DNA from: Castellaniella sp.
GTDB lineage: Bacteria; Pseudomonadota; Gammaproteobacteria; Burkholderiales; Burkholderiaceae_B
Direction: 5' to 3'
Length of the DNA stretch: 64,000 nucleotides
Assembly: GCF_004321985.1 (NCBI RefSeq)
Contig: NZ_SCQN01000042.1
Coordinates: forward strand, 1-64,000
A program made the position numbers and the translations under genes. Below are positions 54,578-63,691 of the stretch, in pieces (positions within the stretch are counted from its first letter, which is position 1; each line of letters starts with the position of its first letter). Under the pieces are notes generated by a model. The model was not told the DNA's origin and did no database searches. It was given only the letters and a program-made list of their open reading frames with translations.

Positions 54578-55222
54578 ATGTACCAGCTCTATTCGTACTT
54601 CCGCAGCTCGGCGGCCTACCGGGTGCGCATCGCGCTGGGCCTGAAAGGCCTGGACTTCGCACTGACCCCGGTGCACCTGCTCAGGCACGGCGGAGAGCAA
54701 AACCAGGCCGAATACCGCCGCATCAACCCCGAAGGCCTGGTTCCGGCGCTGGTCCAGGGCGGGACGGTCCTCACCCAATCCCTGGCGATCATCGAGTATC
54801 TGGACGAGGTCCACGGCCCGCGCTCGCTCCTGCCCGACAATCCGCTGGCGCGCGCCCGTGTCCGCGCGCTCGCCCTGCAGGTCGCCTGCGATATCCATCC
54901 GCTGAACAACCTGCGGGTCCTGCGCTGGCTGGCCCACGAGATGCAGGCTGAACAGCCCGTCCGCGATACCTGGTACCGGCACTGGGTCACATTGGGATTC
55001 GATGCACTGGAAGCCAGTCTGCAGTCTCCGGACACCGGCCTGTGCTGCCACGGCGATACGCCCGGTCTGGCCGACTGCTGCCTGATCCCGCAGGTCTACA
55101 ACGCCCGACGTTATGAAATGGACCTGTCGGCATGGCCAACGATCGCCCGCATCGCTGAGCATTGCAACACACTGCCCGCGTTCCATGCGGCCAGACCGGA
55201 GGCACAGCCAGACGCGGAATGA
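54578..55222 (+). CDS. maiA: Maleylacetoacetate isomerase (zeta-class GST)
   Basis: 214 residues. YSYFRSSAAYRVRIALGLKG near residue 5 is the zeta-class active-site motif (Ser-Ser and following Arg), with LTQSLAIIEYLDE near 70. It isomerises maleylacetoacetate to fumarylacetoacetate using glutathione. Operon with fahA. Confidence 0.93.
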   Translation: MYQLYSYFRSSAAYRVRIALGLKGLDFALTPVHLLRHGGEQNQAEYRRINPEGLVPALVQGGTVLTQSLAIIEYLDEVHGPRSLLPDNPLARARVRALALQVACDIHPLNNLRVLRWLAHEMQAEQPVRDTWYRHWVTLGFDALEASLQSPDTGLCCHGDTPGLADCCLIPQVYNARRYEMDLSAWPTIARIAEHCNTLPAFHAARPEAQPDAE

Positions 55223-55276
55223 AGGCCCCGCTAACGAACAGAACATCTGGCCGCAGAGATCTGTAAAATTCCGGGC

Positions 55277-55945
55277 ATGGCACCCTCCCGTCTTGCACCG
55301 AGCAACCCCGCTTCGCGCGATACCGACCGTTCGCAGGCCACCATCCTGCGCGCGGCGCGCGATGAATTCTCGGATCATGGGTTCGCCGGCGGACGGGTCG
55401 ACCGCATCGCGGATCGTGCGGGGGTCAACAAACGCCTCATCTACTACTACTTTGGCAATAAGAACGAGCTGTTCCTCTCGGTGCTGGAAAACGCATACGC
55501 AGACATCCGCAACGCGGAAAAAGGGCTGCACCTGGACCAGCTGCAACCCACCGACGCGCTGCGCACGCTGATCCGCTTCACCTGGCACTACGTCCTCGAA
55601 CATCCCGAATTCCCGTCCCTGCTGGGTAGCGAAAACCTGATGCGCGCCAGCCACCTGAAGAAATCCAAAAAGATCCGGGACATGCACTCCCCCTTCGTGA
55701 AGATGCTGGACACACTGTTGACCCGCGGGCACGAACAGGGGATTTTTCGTGCAGGCATCGACCCCGTGCAGCTCTACATCTCGATCGCCGCGCTAGGATT
55801 TTTCTACCTCGGCAATAACGCGACGCTATCCGTCATCTTCGGCAAAGACCTGAAGGCGACCAAAGAGCTGGACGAACGCCTTGCCCATATGACGGAACTC
55901 GTCGTGGGCTACGCCACGAACGTCACCACGCCGCTCACGATCTGA
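55277..55945 (+). CDS. TetR-family transcriptional regulator
   Basis: 222 residues. HTH at about 20-65: TILRAARDEFSDHGFAGGRV followed by IADRAGVNKRLIYYYFGNK. The rest is the all-helical ligand domain of the RutR-like group. It sits on the same strand as, and just ahead of, the ABC-enzyme operon, whose promoter is overlapped by a palindrome. It is the obvious candidate repressor. Confidence 0.9.
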   Translation: MAPSRLAPSNPASRDTDRSQATILRAARDEFSDHGFAGGRVDRIADRAGVNKRLIYYYFGNKNELFLSVLENAYADIRNAEKGLHLDQLQPTDALRTLIRFTWHYVLEHPEFPSLLGSENLMRASHLKKSKKIRDMHSPFVKMLDTLLTRGHEQGIFRAGIDPVQLYISIAALGFFYLGNNATLSVIFGKDLKATKELDERLAHMTELVVGYATNVTTPLTI

Positions 55946-55985
55946 CCCCCGCACTGGCGGCCGCCAGGGATTACCCTAGCGGCCG

Positions 55986-56015
55986 TTGACAGCCCAAGAC
56001 TGTGATCCGCATAAT
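55986..56015 (+). promoter_or_regulatory. Sigma-70 promoter of the ABC-enolase-DUF993 operon
   Basis: TTGACA (55986-55991), 18-nt spacer, CATAAT (56010-56015). Six and five of six consensus bases. Transcription should begin near 56022, giving a short leader before ATG 56058. Confidence 0.75.
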
Positions 56016-56033
56016 TCACCAGACGGTGAATTA
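56012..56033. promoter_or_regulatory. TetR-type operator overlapping the promoter
   Basis: Perfect 9-bp arms TAATTCACC (56012-56020) and GGTGAATTA (56025-56033) with a 4-nt centre. It covers the -10 box and start site, the usual position for repression by a TetR dimer. Confidence 0.8.
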
Positions 56034-56057
56034 ACGCCCTCTTTCCGAGAGTCGCTG

Positions 56058-56825
56058 ATGCTGCGTAAGTTGATGATGTCGCCGGCCATTCGGCCGATCT
56101 TGCTGGTCGTCTTCCTGGTGGTGCTATGGGATCTGACGATCCGCATCTTCCACATCCAGCCATATCTCATCCCGCCCCCCGCCAAGGTCTTGACGCAACT
56201 GATCGAGCAGTGGCCAATGCTGCTGACACAGAGCTACTTCACCACTGAAGCGACGGTCTGGGGGTTCCTGCTGTCCATCGCCGTCGGCGTGCCCATCGCC
56301 ATGGTGATCGCCTACTCACGGCTGATCGAATCCTACGTCTATCCGCTTCTGGTGTTCTCGCAGAGTGTCCCTAAGGTCGCCATCGCGCCGCTCTTCGTCG
56401 TGTGGTTCGGCTTCGGCATCCTGCCCAAGATCATCACTGCGTTCCTGCTGGGTTTCTTCCCCATCGTGGTCGCCACGGTCATGGGCTTCAAGTCCGTTGA
56501 ATCGGACATGCTGGACCTGGCGCGTTCCATGGGTGCGAGCCGCCTGCAGACCTTCATCAAGATCAGCCTGCCAGCCGCGCTCCCTGCGCTTTTCAGCGGG
56601 CTCAAGGTCTCGGTCACGCTTGCCGTGGTGGGCGCAGTGGTCGGCGAATTCGTCGGATCCAATTCCGGGATCGGCTATGTGCTGCAGGTCGCCAATGGCA
56701 ACTTCGACCTGCCACTGATGTTCGCCGGGCTGGTTCTGCTGTCAGTCATCGGAGTGCTGCTGTTTGCAATCGTCGATCTCGTCGAACAGTTCATGATCCC
56801 GTGGCACGTATCTGTGCGCAAATAG
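56058..56825 (+). CDS. ABC transporter permease, SsuC/TauC type
   Basis: 255 residues with about six membrane helices. The EAA loop is SVESDMLDLARSMGASRLQTF near residue 152, IKISLPAALPALFSGLKV following, the signature of nitrate/sulfonate/taurine-type importers (BPD_transp_1). Starts the operon. Ligand class unclear. Confidence 0.88.
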   Translation: MLRKLMMSPAIRPILLVVFLVVLWDLTIRIFHIQPYLIPPPAKVLTQLIEQWPMLLTQSYFTTEATVWGFLLSIAVGVPIAMVIAYSRLIESYVYPLLVFSQSVPKVAIAPLFVVWFGFGILPKIITAFLLGFFPIVVATVMGFKSVESDMLDLARSMGASRLQTFIKISLPAALPALFSGLKVSVTLAVVGAVVGEFVGSNSGIGYVLQVANGNFDLPLMFAGLVLLSVIGVLLFAIVDLVEQFMIPWHVSVRK

Positions 56826-56888
56826 TTCCGGCGACGGCTGACCACACTGAATTTTCAAAAAGGGGCACGGAGCCCTGGGAGACACTTC

Positions 56889-57905
56889 ATGATCAACAAG
56901 CTCATCAAAGCAGGTCTGGGTCTGGCGCTGTCAGCCGTGATGCTGGGTACCGCCGCCGTTCCGGCACAGGCTCAGCAAAAGCCGAAGGACAAAGTTTCCC
57001 TGATGCTGAACTGGTATCTGTACAGCGAACACGCCCCATTCTTCCTGGGAAAGAAGCTGGGCTACTACGCTGATGAAGGCATAGACCTGGACATCCAGGA
57101 GGGCCGCGGCTCTGCCGTGACGGCCCAGGCCGTTGCAGCACAGTCCGTCCAGTTCGGCTACATCGACGTAACCACCATGATCAAGGCCGCCGCCCGGGGT
57201 GCACCATTGATTTCCACCGGTGTGCTGTTCCAGATCAGCCCGATGTCGGTCATGGCCTTCGAGGACAAGAACATTCGCACGCCCAAGGAGATCATCGGCA
57301 AGACCGTCGCCGTGACGCCTGGGGACGCGCTGTCGCAGGTCTGGCCGATCTTCCTGAAGGTCAACCACATCGATCCCACCCAGATCAAGACCGTTTCGGG
57401 CGATGCTCAGACCAAGCTGAACGCGGTCATGACCGGGCGAGCCGACATGCTGCTGGGTTACGTCATGGACCAGGCCATCAAGTTGCAAGACGCAACCGGC
57501 AGAAAGGTCTATCCAATTCGCTTTGCGGACTATGGCGTCAACCAGATCAGCTCGGGAATCGTGGTCAACAAGGAATGGCTTGCCAAGAACCAGGATCTGA
57601 CGCGGCGCTTCATGCGGGCCTCGACACGAGCCGTGGAAGCAGCCGTCAAGGATCCGCAGGCGGCAGTGGACGCCATGCTGGAAGCCAAGCCCAAGGCGGG
57701 GGTGGCCGCCACGCTGCTCATCGGTCTGCAGCGCAGCATCGCCCTCTACCACACCAAGGAAACCAAAGGCCAGCCGCCTTTCCGCGTCACCATGGGCAAC
57801 GTGGACAAGTCTCTGAACCTGCTGGTCGAATATGGCGCCATCGACAAGGACCACCGTGGCAAACCCGGCGACTACGTGACGCTGGACTATCTCCCGAAGA
57901 ACTAA
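56889..57905 (+). CDS. ABC transporter substrate-binding protein, NMT1/SsuA-like
   Basis: 338 residues. Signal peptide ends VPAQA. DKVSLMLNWYLYSEHAPFFL opens the NMT1/ThiY fold, then KKLGYYADEGIDLDIQEGRG. Relatives bind pyrimidines, sulfonates, taurine or aromatic acids. GGGAG lies before ATG 56889. The order permease-receptor-ATPase is slightly unusual. Confidence 0.87.
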   Translation: MINKLIKAGLGLALSAVMLGTAAVPAQAQQKPKDKVSLMLNWYLYSEHAPFFLGKKLGYYADEGIDLDIQEGRGSAVTAQAVAAQSVQFGYIDVTTMIKAAARGAPLISTGVLFQISPMSVMAFEDKNIRTPKEIIGKTVAVTPGDALSQVWPIFLKVNHIDPTQIKTVSGDAQTKLNAVMTGRADMLLGYVMDQAIKLQDATGRKVYPIRFADYGVNQISSGIVVNKEWLAKNQDLTRRFMRASTRAVEAAVKDPQAAVDAMLEAKPKAGVAATLLIGLQRSIALYHTKETKGQPPFRVTMGNVDKSLNLLVEYGAIDKDHRGKPGDYVTLDYLPKN

Positions 57906-57922
57906 TCCCGACTCTGGTCCTC

Positions 57923-58702
57923 ATGTCTGACGATATCCTCATCCAGGCCCACGGCGTCACCAAGGTCTATCAGACCCGCGACGGTGCGGTTGAATCTCTC
58001 AAGCCGCTGGATTTCGCGATCCACAAGGGAGAATTCGTCTCGGTGGTCGGCCCATCAGGATGCGGCAAGAGCACCTTGCTCAAGATGGTGGCCGGCCTGC
58101 TGCCCGTGACGGCGGGGACACTCTCGCTCGGCGGCCAACCCATCACGGCGCCACGAAAGGATGTGGGTATCGTTTTTCAGAGCGCCGTACTGCTGGCATG
58201 GCGCGACGTACTGAGCAATATCCTGCTGCAGGCGGAAATGCGGCACATGCCCAAGGGATCTGCACGCGCCAGAGCGCTAGAACTCATCAAAATGGCGGGG
58301 CTGGCGGGCTTCGAGAAGAAATATCCCTGGCAGCTCTCGGGCGGCATGCAGCAGCGCGCATCCATCTGCCGCGCCTTGCTGCACGATCCCCCATTGCTTC
58401 TGATGGACGAGCCCTTCGGGGCGCTAGATGCCATGACGCGCGAAAACATGAACCTGGAGCTTCAAAGGATCTGGGCTGAATCGCGCAAAACGGTTCTCCT
58501 GATCACCCACAGCATCCCTGAGGCCATTTTCCTTTCGGACAGAGTCATCGTCATGAGCGAACGGCCTGGATCCATCGCAGCCATCTACGACATCCAACTG
58601 CCCCGGATGCGTTCACTGGACGTGATGGGTACCCCCGAATTCGCGTCATACGCCAAGCAGATCCGCAAGCACTTCTACTCCGAAGGCATCCTGGATCAAT
58701 AG
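57923..58702 (+). CDS. ABC transporter ATP-binding protein, SsuB/TauB type
   Basis: 259 residues. Walker A GPSGCGKSTL near residue 46, Q-loop VFQSAVLLAWRDVLSN, signature LSGGMQQRASICRAL, Walker B LLLMDEPFGALDAMTR, switch His ITHSIPEA. Completes the importer. Confidence 0.92.
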   Translation: MSDDILIQAHGVTKVYQTRDGAVESLKPLDFAIHKGEFVSVVGPSGCGKSTLLKMVAGLLPVTAGTLSLGGQPITAPRKDVGIVFQSAVLLAWRDVLSNILLQAEMRHMPKGSARARALELIKMAGLAGFEKKYPWQLSGGMQQRASICRALLHDPPLLLMDEPFGALDAMTRENMNLELQRIWAESRKTVLLITHSIPEAIFLSDRVIVMSERPGSIAAIYDIQLPRMRSLDVMGTPEFASYAKQIRKHFYSEGILDQ

Positions 58703-58729
58703 GCACACCGTCGGCTGAGAATCACCATC

Positions 58730-60154
58730 ATGTCCGCCCCCCTCTTTCGCATCGACGACATCCGCCTGGCCGAACGCGACGTGGCGCTGCGCCTGCCCTT
58801 CCGGTTTGGGAGCGCGACGGTCCGCAGTTGCCCGCAGGCCTTCGCACAGGTGCGGATCCGCTTCGGAGACGGCGCAACGGCGACCGGCCACGCAGCTGAA
58901 ATGATGATTCCGAAGTGGTTCGACAAACGCCCCGCGCTGTCGCAGGACGACAACGTCCGCCAACTGCGGGATGCGCTGGCGATGGCACGAGACGCCTACC
59001 GATCGGACTCGGCACCCAGTACTGCCTGGGGACACTTTGCAAGGTGGTACACGGATTTGCAGTCCGCTGCCGCCAAGCGCGATCTGCCCGCGTTGGTGGC
59101 ATCCTACGGCCCGGCCCTGCTGGATCGCGCCATCCTGGACGCCTTGTGCCATCACCTGAAGCTAAGCTTCGGCCAGGCCATGACAGCCAATATCCCTGGC
59201 ATGAACCCGGCCGACAGCGGCTTGGTCAGCGATCTTCGCGATTTCGACTTCAATGCCTTCCTGGCCGCGCACGACGCAAGCAGCATGGACCGGAAAATTG
59301 CCGCCAGGCACACGGTCGGCCTGGCGGATGCGTTGACAGGCGCTCCGGCGGGTCTTCCCGAAGACGGCCTGCCCGTCACGCTGGCGCAGGCCGTCGCCCG
59401 CTACGGCCATGACTACTTCAAGATCAAATTGTCGGGCGACACGGCGGCCGACCTGCGGCGCCTGGCGGACATCACTGCCGTCATCAGTCAAAACATGCGA
59501 CTGGTCTCGCTGGACGGCAATGAACAGTTCGAAGATCAGGCCCACCTGGCGCAATTCACGGAAGCGCTGGAACGGCATCCGGATCTTGGCCCGCTGCGCG
59601 CGCACCTGGCCTACATCGAGCAGCCCCTTCCGCGGTCCAGCACACTGACCAGCGATCTCTCTGCACGGAAGCAGCCGTACGCCCTTCTGATCGACGAATC
59701 GGACGCCACGCTGGACTCGTTCCTCGAGGCCAGACCGCTCGGATACACCGGCGTCTCCAGCAAATCCTGCAAGGGCTTCTACAAGTCCGTGATCAACGCA
59801 GCACGCTGCGCGCACTGGCCGGTCAGCGACGGACGCCCCTACTTTCTGTCTGCGGAAGACCTCACCATGCAGGCAGGAATCGGGGTCCAGCAGGATCTGG
59901 CGCTGGTGGGCTGGCTCGGACTCGAGCATGTCGAGCGCAACGGCCACCACTACGTCAACGGGCTGGCCGGTACCCCGGACACAGAACAAAACCAGTTTCT
60001 GTCGCAATTTCCGGCTCTGTACGAACGCAGCAACGGCGCCGTACGCCTGCATATCGCACAAGGCCGGATCGATCTGTCGGATCTGGACTGCCCAGGCTTT
60101 GCCACGGGTACGGACGAACCCATCACCTGGAGCACTCTGCGCTCCACACACTGA
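58730..60154 (+). CDS. Enolase-superfamily protein (mandelate racemase/muconate lactonizing-like)
   Basis: 474 residues, about 100 longer than typical members. The barrel carries a K-x-K base pair in FKIKLSGD, metal ligands Asp in SLDGNEQF, Glu in YIEQPLPR and Asp/Glu in LLIDESD, and a late Lys in GVSSKSCKGF. These match the MLE subgroup, which abstracts a proton alpha to a carboxylate to dehydrate, epimerise or cycloisomerise acids. The exact reaction is not predictable. It is the first enzyme of a four-gene catabolic block. Confidence 0.78.
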   Translation: MSAPLFRIDDIRLAERDVALRLPFRFGSATVRSCPQAFAQVRIRFGDGATATGHAAEMMIPKWFDKRPALSQDDNVRQLRDALAMARDAYRSDSAPSTAWGHFARWYTDLQSAAAKRDLPALVASYGPALLDRAILDALCHHLKLSFGQAMTANIPGMNPADSGLVSDLRDFDFNAFLAAHDASSMDRKIAARHTVGLADALTGAPAGLPEDGLPVTLAQAVARYGHDYFKIKLSGDTAADLRRLADITAVISQNMRLVSLDGNEQFEDQAHLAQFTEALERHPDLGPLRAHLAYIEQPLPRSSTLTSDLSARKQPYALLIDESDATLDSFLEARPLGYTGVSSKSCKGFYKSVINAARCAHWPVSDGRPYFLSAEDLTMQAGIGVQQDLALVGWLGLEHVERNGHHYVNGLAGTPDTEQNQFLSQFPALYERSNGAVRLHIAQGRIDLSDLDCPGFATGTDEPITWSTLRSTH

Positions 60155-60163
60155 AGGAATGTC

Positions 60164-61333
60164 ATGAAGACACAACGTCTTGGAATCATCATGCATGGCG
60201 TCACCGGCCGCATGGGAACCAATCAGCACCTGATCCGCTCGATCGCAGCGATTCGCCGCCAGGGCGGTGTCGCGCTGCCAAACGGCGACAAGGTCATGCC
60301 CGATCCTATCCTGGTGGGGCGCAATCTGGACAAGGTGCGAGCTCTCGCGGCGGCGAACGGGGTCGAACGCTGCACCGACGATCTGGCCGGCGCACTGGCC
60401 AATGCCGACGACACCGTCTTCTTCGACGCAGGCACCACGCTGATGCGGCCCCAGCTTCTCACACAGGCCATCGCTGCCGGGAAGCACATTTACTGCGAAA
60501 AACCTATCGCAACGGGCCTGGAAGAAGCCATGAGGGTCTGCGAACTTGCGCGCAGCGCCGGCATCAAGCACGGCGTCGTCCAGGACAAGCTTTTCCTGCC
60601 GGGACTGCGCAAGCTCGACATGCTTCGCCGCTCGGGCTTCTTCGGACGCATGCTCTCGGTGCGCATCGAATTCGGCTACTGGGTCTTCGAAGGCGATCTC
60701 CAGCCGACCCAGCGCCCTTCCTGGAACTCCCGCAAGGAAGACGGTGGCGGCATGATCCTGGACATGTTCTGCCACTGGCGTTACGTGCTGGACAACCTGT
60801 TCGGCACGGTCCAGTCCGTTTCGTGCCTGGGGACCACGCACATTCCCCAGCGCTGGGACGAGCAGGGCACCCCCTTCAAGGCGACCGCCGACGACGCGGC
60901 CTATGCGACATTCCAGCTCAAGGGCCACAACGGCGAACCGGTAATTGCGCAGGTCAACTGCTCCTGGGCCACTCGTGTGCGGCGCGACGATCTGGTCACC
61001 TTCCAGGTCGACGGCACCCATGGTTCCGCCGTCGCGGGCCTGACCGGATGCGTGGCACAGTCCCGCGTCAACACGCCCCGCCCCGTCTGGAACCCGGACG
61101 AAAAGCAGAAGATGCCATTCCTGGAGCAATGGCAAGAAGTACCGGACACGGAGACCTACGACAACGGCTTCAAGATTCAGTGGGAGCACTTCATTCGCCA
61201 CGTCGTGGCCGACACCCCGTTCCGCTGGACATTGGAAGAAGGCGCAAAAGGCGTGCAGCTCGTCGAGAAGGCCCTGCAAAGCTGGGAGGAGCGGCGCTGG
61301 ATCGACGTACCCGCCCTCTTCCCGCAACCCTGA
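60164..61333 (+). CDS. Gfo/Idh/MocA family oxidoreductase
   Basis: 389 residues. Rossmann N-terminus GIIMHGVTGRMGTNQHLIRS, catalytic Lys in IYCEKPIATGLEEAM near residue 112, and a C-terminal beta-sheet domain. Enzymes of this family oxidise or reduce sugars, inositols and related polyols with NAD(P). Nine bases follow the preceding gene. Confidence 0.87.
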   Translation: MKTQRLGIIMHGVTGRMGTNQHLIRSIAAIRRQGGVALPNGDKVMPDPILVGRNLDKVRALAAANGVERCTDDLAGALANADDTVFFDAGTTLMRPQLLTQAIAAGKHIYCEKPIATGLEEAMRVCELARSAGIKHGVVQDKLFLPGLRKLDMLRRSGFFGRMLSVRIEFGYWVFEGDLQPTQRPSWNSRKEDGGGMILDMFCHWRYVLDNLFGTVQSVSCLGTTHIPQRWDEQGTPFKATADDAAYATFQLKGHNGEPVIAQVNCSWATRVRRDDLVTFQVDGTHGSAVAGLTGCVAQSRVNTPRPVWNPDEKQKMPFLEQWQEVPDTETYDNGFKIQWEHFIRHVVADTPFRWTLEEGAKGVQLVEKALQSWEERRWIDVPALFPQP

Positions 61334-61344
61334 GGAAGGCTCTC

Positions 61345-62535
61345 ATGACCACATCCCTGCAACTGCCCGGTTCGACGGGCAAAATCGAACACTACACGCT
61401 GCAAGGCGACCCCATCCGCAGGCCGCCCGGCAACGCCGCATTCAATCGGGTGGCCTACTCGGCAGCGCACGTGGTGGCTGATCCGCTGGCCGCCGGAAAT
61501 CCCTGGACCGAGTGTCACATCGACTGGGACACCACGATCGCGTACCGACGACATCTATGGTCGCTGGGGCTGGGAGTGGCCGAAGCAATGGACACCGCGC
61601 AACGCGGCATGGGGCTGGACTGGGCAACTTCGCTGGAACTCATCCGGCGATCACTGGATGCCGCGCGGGACATCCCCGGCGCCCGCATCGCCTCAGGATG
61701 CGGGACGGACCATTTGGATCCCTCACAAGCGCGCAGCGTCGACGACGTGATCCACGCCTACGAAACCCAGGCGGATGCCATCGAGGCCCTGAACGGGCGC
61801 CTGATTCTCATGGCGAGCCGGGCGCTGGTCCGGGTGGCGCGCAGCCCGGACGACTATGTTCGGGTCTATGACCGGATCCTGAGTCAGGTCAAGGAACCCG
61901 TCATTCTCCACTGGCTGGGCGACATGTTCGACCCTCAGCTGAAGAATTACTGGGGCGACGAAGACCTCTCCAAGGCCACCGACACGGTCCTGGCTGTCAT
62001 CGCAAACCACGCCGGGAAGGTGGACGGCATCAAGATCTCGCTGCTGGACAAGACGCGCGAAATCGATCTGCGCCGCCGGCTTCCGGCACATGTCCGCATG
62101 TATACCGGCGATGATTTCAACTACGCGGAACTCATCGCAGGAGACGGCGAGGGCGATCTGCCGAACCATCGGTACAGCGACGCGCTGCTCGGAATCTTCG
62201 ACGCGATTGCACCGGCCGCCAGCGCGGCCCTGGCGGCACTCGCCGCCGGCGACATCCAGCAATTCAAGAAGATCCTCGCACCTACCGTCCCGCTGTCGCG
62301 TCATATCTTCGCCGCTCCAACCCGCTTCTACAAAACCGGGGTGGTCTGCATGGCTTGGCTCAACGGCCATCAGAATCACTTCTGCATGGTGGGCGGCCAA
62401 CAAAGCGCGCGTTCCACGCTGCACATGGCGGAACTGTTCCGCCTCGCCGATCGGGCAGGAGTCCTGGAGAGCCCCGAGCTGGCCACGAGGCGCATGCGCC
62501 AGTGGCTGGAGATCCACGGAATTCCTCAGGACTGA
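61345..62535 (+). CDS. DUF993 family protein
   Basis: 396 residues matching PF06187 by pattern: HIDWDTTIAYRRHLWSLGLG, then ASGCGTDHLDP, VILHWLGDMFDPQLKNYWG, and VDGIKISLLD with a central Lys. The fold is expected to be a DapA-like TIM barrel, and the Lys in KISLLD could form a Schiff base as in class I aldolases. No activity is known to me. It sits between an oxidoreductase and a TIM-barrel isomerase, the usual neighbours of DUF993. Confidence 0.8.
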   Translation: MTTSLQLPGSTGKIEHYTLQGDPIRRPPGNAAFNRVAYSAAHVVADPLAAGNPWTECHIDWDTTIAYRRHLWSLGLGVAEAMDTAQRGMGLDWATSLELIRRSLDAARDIPGARIASGCGTDHLDPSQARSVDDVIHAYETQADAIEALNGRLILMASRALVRVARSPDDYVRVYDRILSQVKEPVILHWLGDMFDPQLKNYWGDEDLSKATDTVLAVIANHAGKVDGIKISLLDKTREIDLRRRLPAHVRMYTGDDFNYAELIAGDGEGDLPNHRYSDALLGIFDAIAPAASAALAALAAGDIQQFKKILAPTVPLSRHIFAAPTRFYKTGVVCMAWLNGHQNHFCMVGGQQSARSTLHMAELFRLADRAGVLESPELATRRMRQWLEIHGIPQD

Positions 62536-62546
62536 AGGGCCCAGCC

Positions 62547-63410
62547 ATGCGCGACCTATCCGCAAATCACGATCTCATGTCGCTCAACACGGCGACAGTA
62601 CGCAAGCAGTGGCGCCTGGATCAGATCATCGACGAGTGTGCCAGGCGCAACATACGGGCCATCTCACCGTGGCGCGATCAGGTCGCGGCCGTCGGCCTTG
62701 ACGTCGTCGCCCGGCGGCTGCGCGAGGCGGGGATCCGACTTTCAGGCTACTGCCGAGGCGGCTTCTTCCCGGCGGCCGACGCCTCCGGCCTGGCTGCGGC
62801 GCTCCAGGACAACCGGGTAGCCATCGACGAAGCCAAGACCCTGGGAGCCCCGTGCGTAGTGCTCGTCGTAGGTTCCCTGCCAGGCGCCCTGCAGGGCCGG
62901 CCGGCATACACGGATCTGAACCGCGCCCGGCACGAAGTGCATGACGGCATCGCCGCAACTCTGGAATACGCACGAAGCGTCCAGATGCCCCTGGCTATCG
63001 AGCCCCTGCACCCCATGCAGGCTGCGGAGCGGGCCTGCATCAACACGCTGGAGCAGGCCCTGGATTTATGCGATGAGCTGGATCCGGCACAAAGCGGAAT
63101 GCTGGGAGTCGCCGTCGACATCTATCACGTCTGGTGGGACCCAAAACTCTACGCCCAAATCCGGCGGGCTGGCAAAAAACGCCTGCTTGCCTACCACGTC
63201 TGCGACTGGCTCACTCCAACTGCGGACCTGCTCAACGACCGTGGGATGATGGGGGACGGCGTCGTCGAACTCAAGCCCATCCGCAACCAGATGGAAGAGT
63301 CCGGCTACGCGGGCTACTGCGAGGTGGAGATCTTCTCGGAGCACTGGTGGGGTCTGCCCGGAGGCGCGGTGCTCGACACCTGTGTGGAACGGCACAAGAC
63401 CGTGGTGTGA
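62547..63410 (+). CDS. Sugar phosphate isomerase/epimerase family (xylose-isomerase-like TIM barrel)
   Basis: 287 residues. Metal ligands of the AP-endonuclease-2 fold: Glu in LAIEPLHPM, Asp/His in VAVDIYHVWWDP, His in AYHVCDW, Glu in CEVEIFSEHWW. Such proteins isomerise or epimerise sugars, keto acids or inosose. Last gene of the operon. Confidence 0.85.
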   Translation: MRDLSANHDLMSLNTATVRKQWRLDQIIDECARRNIRAISPWRDQVAAVGLDVVARRLREAGIRLSGYCRGGFFPAADASGLAAALQDNRVAIDEAKTLGAPCVVLVVGSLPGALQGRPAYTDLNRARHEVHDGIAATLEYARSVQMPLAIEPLHPMQAAERACINTLEQALDLCDELDPAQSGMLGVAVDIYHVWWDPKLYAQIRRAGKKRLLAYHVCDWLTPTADLLNDRGMMGDGVVELKPIRNQMEESGYAGYCEVEIFSEHWWGLPGGAVLDTCVERHKTVV

Positions 63411-63430
63411 TCGAGGCACATGATCAATCA

Positions 63431-63691
63431 CCGAGCCGTCAACCGTGAACAATTCCATCTCACGCCTTCAGATGCGGCTCGGAATTTGACATAACCTCAA
63501 GTTCATGTCAAAATCGCCGATTGCCTGTTTTCTGACCCTCTGACCTAGCCCGCACTTCCTGCGTGCCATCCAGGTTGATCCGGTCGACACACGCGACTGA
63601 CCGCTGCAGCAGACCTTTGCAGCGCCAACCTGGCGAGATTCCACTTTTCATCTCGCAGCACACTGCCCACCCATCTGGGCACAGGGAACTC
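63431..63691 (+). promoter_or_regulatory. Promoter and long leader of the DEAD-box helicase gene
   Basis: TTGACA (63486-63491), 17-nt spacer, CAAAAT (63509-63514) forms a reasonable promoter about 180 nt before the start codon. It is overlapped by a perfect palindrome TTTGACAT (63485-63492) and ATGTCAAA (63505-63512). Upstream, CCGAGCCG (63431-63438) and CGGCTCGG (63475-63482) can pair across a long loop and may end the preceding operon. A long leader is common for cold-inducible RNA helicases. Confidence 0.5.

Noticed and set aside
59162-61327. 721-residue open frame on the minus strand
   Set aside because: Antisense to the enolase-like and Gfo/Idh/MocA genes, whose motifs are intact.
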